Origin: Piezodorus guildinii | Taxonomy: Eukaryota; Arthropoda; Insecta; Hemiptera; Pentatomidae | Assembly: GCA_023052935.1 (NCBI GenBank) | Contig: CM041298.1 | Coordinates: 3,286,001 to 3,350,000 of the forward strand | Length of the DNA stretch: 64,000 nucleotides | Direction: 5' to 3' | Program-made: the position numbers and the translations under genes | The notes under the pieces: model-generated | Database searches by the model: none | What the model saw: the letters and a program-made list of their open reading frames with translations, nothing else | What the model was told of the DNA's origin: nothing | Part shown: one piece after another, positions 62,366-64,000 of the stretch | Layout: every line of letters begins with the position of its first letter | How positions within the stretch are numbered: the stretch's first letter is position 1

Positions 62366-62548
62366 AAAGTCCTAAGATCCTTTACAAGTCCGTTTGAGTG
62401 GAGGTAAAAATATTGTCCCAAGACTAAGCGTTGTCAAACACTCTTCAAAGATCCCTATCCTAATCAAACCTGATTTAGCGAACTTTAGGACTCCCCATTG
62501 TCCGATAAGCCACAGCAGCATGAGGGTAAATTAATAAACAAATAAGCC
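62366..62548 (+). repeat. SINE-A remnant, degenerate
   Basis: Body and tail phrases survive ('caaagatccctatcctaatc', 'ctttaggactccccattg', 'gataagccacagcagcatga', 'taataaacaaataag'). The head is unrecognisable. Confidence 0.6.
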
Positions 62549-62734
62549 TATAGATGTGAGATTATCCACACTAGAAGCGATATCCTACTGGAAAATCAGT
62601 AAAAAAACGCCTTCAACCAGAAATAACACGGAGTAAATTTTTGGGAGCTACATTATGCCAATGATATTAAAAGCTTTGTGATTTTAAAGTCTATTTAACT
62701 TTTCATCACCATAACGAGTTTATATAAGTATTGT

Positions 62735-63525
62735 AAGTATTGCGATCGTGAATATTCCAACTCCAGTTTTTCACGGAAATAAACGTTTTAGGGTCCCCGA
62801 AAAAGGTCTGGGTTTCCATGTGAGTGTGGTGAGTCTAGCATCAAAGCGAAAAGTGGAGAGAGAAATGCTTTATTTTATCAAAATACAATAAACCAAAACA
62901 GTGCTGCCCAACTGTATTGGGTTGCTATCACACACAGGCGTACTTATCAATATTGATGACATGTCATATTGACTTAAATTTCATATTTAAGACAACTACA
63001 TAGGTTGTGATGTTACCGCGACTTTAAGACAACTATATAGGTTGTGATGTTACCGCGACTTTAAGACAACTACATAGGTTGTGATGTTACCGCGACTTTG
63101 TCATCAAAATCACCTAACAGTGAGTGCTATCTTATAGTATAAAGTTTATAACATGCATTAAGCACCTTTTTAGGATTTACTCAATAAGGGCTCTAACGAT
63201 TTTTGATTAAAATCACTATATCGGTGTGAAATTTTTATTTTTAATAACAGTAAAATAGACATGTAATATACCGTTGGAAAGCTAAACACTTAAGAAAAAT
63301 ATTATTTAATATAAAAAGATGTAAAATGTGATGAAAATCGGATAAAACTAACTGATTTTTGTAGATGACAATTTTATATTTATTTAATATAAAACGTATG
63401 TTTCCAACGAAACTAAATATATTTCTTTAAACCTTTTTGAGCTCTATTTATTATTTATTATATTGATTTCAAAAGGCGAGGTAAGTGAAAGTGGTGTGTT
63501 GCCTGCACCAGATTTTTATATAATA
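62735..63525 (-). mobile_element. family A copy, reverse, with 37-bp triplication and insert
   Basis: From 'gtaagtattgcgatcgtgaa' to 'ggtaagtgaaagtggtgtgt'. An unrelated 100-bp stretch at 62855-62965 ('gaaatgctttattttatcaa'...) interrupts it. The 37-bp unit known from 6281-6760 occurs three times at 62988-63098. Confidence 0.8.
62988..63098. repeat. 37-bp minisatellite, 3 copies (family A)
   Basis: Three units 'ttaagacaactacataggtt' plus 17 bases ('gtgatgttaccgcgact') are the reverse complement of the 6281-6760 unit with two or three base differences and the same unit boundaries. Confidence 0.95.
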
Positions 63526-64000
63526 TAATATTATACTCATAAATATCTGGTGCGGGCAACACCCCTTTCACTTACCTCCGCTTTTTGAGCTCTATTTATT
63601 ATTTATTATATTGATTTCAAAAGGCGAGGTAAGTGAAAGTGGTGTGTTGCCTGCACCAGATTTTTATATAATATAATATTATACTCATAAATATCTGGTG
63701 CGGGCAACACACCCCTTTCACTTACCTCCGCTTTTTGAGCTCTATTTATTATTTATTATATTGATTTCAAAAGGCGAGGTAAGTGAAAGTGGTGTGTTGC
63801 CTGCACCAGATTTTTATATAATATAATATTATACTCATAAATATCTGGTGCGGGCAACACACCACTTTCACTTACCTCGCCTTTTGAAATCAATATAATA
63901 AATAATAAATAGAGCTCAAAAAGCGGAGGTAAGTGAAAGGGGTGTGTTGCCCGCACCAGATTTTTATATAATATAATATTATACTCATAAATATCTGGTG
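63427..64000. repeat. palindromic concatemer of family A ends
   Basis: A block of about 149 bp (starting 'ctttttgagctctatttatt') recurs at 63427, 63582 and 63731, then continues inverted from about 63862 to the window edge. Each block contains two opposed family A left ends ('gttgcctgcaccagattttt' and 'aatatctggtgcgggcaaca') around an identical AT spacer. The frame through it is an artefact. Confidence 0.9.

Overview
This is eukaryotic, AT-rich, intron-containing DNA. The arthropod (probably insect) origin is an inference. It rests on a divergent ionotropic receptor (a protostome-only chemoreceptor class), a mariner transposon, Penelope-like and jockey-like retroelements, and several tRNA-derived SINEs. 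Four protein-coding genes can be supported; nearly everything else is repeats and transposon debris.

Layout. (1) 417-23271, + strand: nine GT-AG exons with compatible phases encode the C-terminal half of an M1 aminopeptidase (APN/ERAP type). The catalytic exons lie to the left of the window. Its 12.3 kb fourth intron holds a dozen mobile-element pieces. (2) About 23.3-31.4 kb: gene-free, very AT-rich DNA with Penelope remnants, minisatellites and a LINE tail. (3) 31499-54732, - strand: a two-exon DUSP23-like dual-specificity phosphatase split by a 22.6 kb intron. (4) That intron contains a satellite array of about 14 kb (32.2-46.7 kb) with inverted flanks, a cluster of a dispersed repeat called here family A, and (5) a complete single-exon ionotropic receptor gene on the same strand (51288-53147). 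(6) 57411-62274, - strand: three exons of an astacin zinc metalloprotease with an intact catalytic core; the signal-peptide exon lies beyond the right edge. (7) The right edge is a palindromic concatemer of family A ends.

The four genes show no obvious shared pathway. APN and astacin are both secreted or surface peptidases and DUSP23 is a cytosolic phosphatase; their proximity looks incidental. The mobile fraction is well layered. Family A elements host a solo LTR, a SINE and a 37-bp minisatellite. A TIR element hosts an internally deleted mariner. A Penelope-like element keeps both inverted ends and a 14-bp target duplication. One SINE insertion was multiplied with a 1.82-kb higher-order satellite unit. 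Parts of the satellite carry dense single-base losses that look like uncorrected long-read consensus errors.

All gene models come from reading splice sites, reading frames and family motifs by eye. No database search or alignment program was run.
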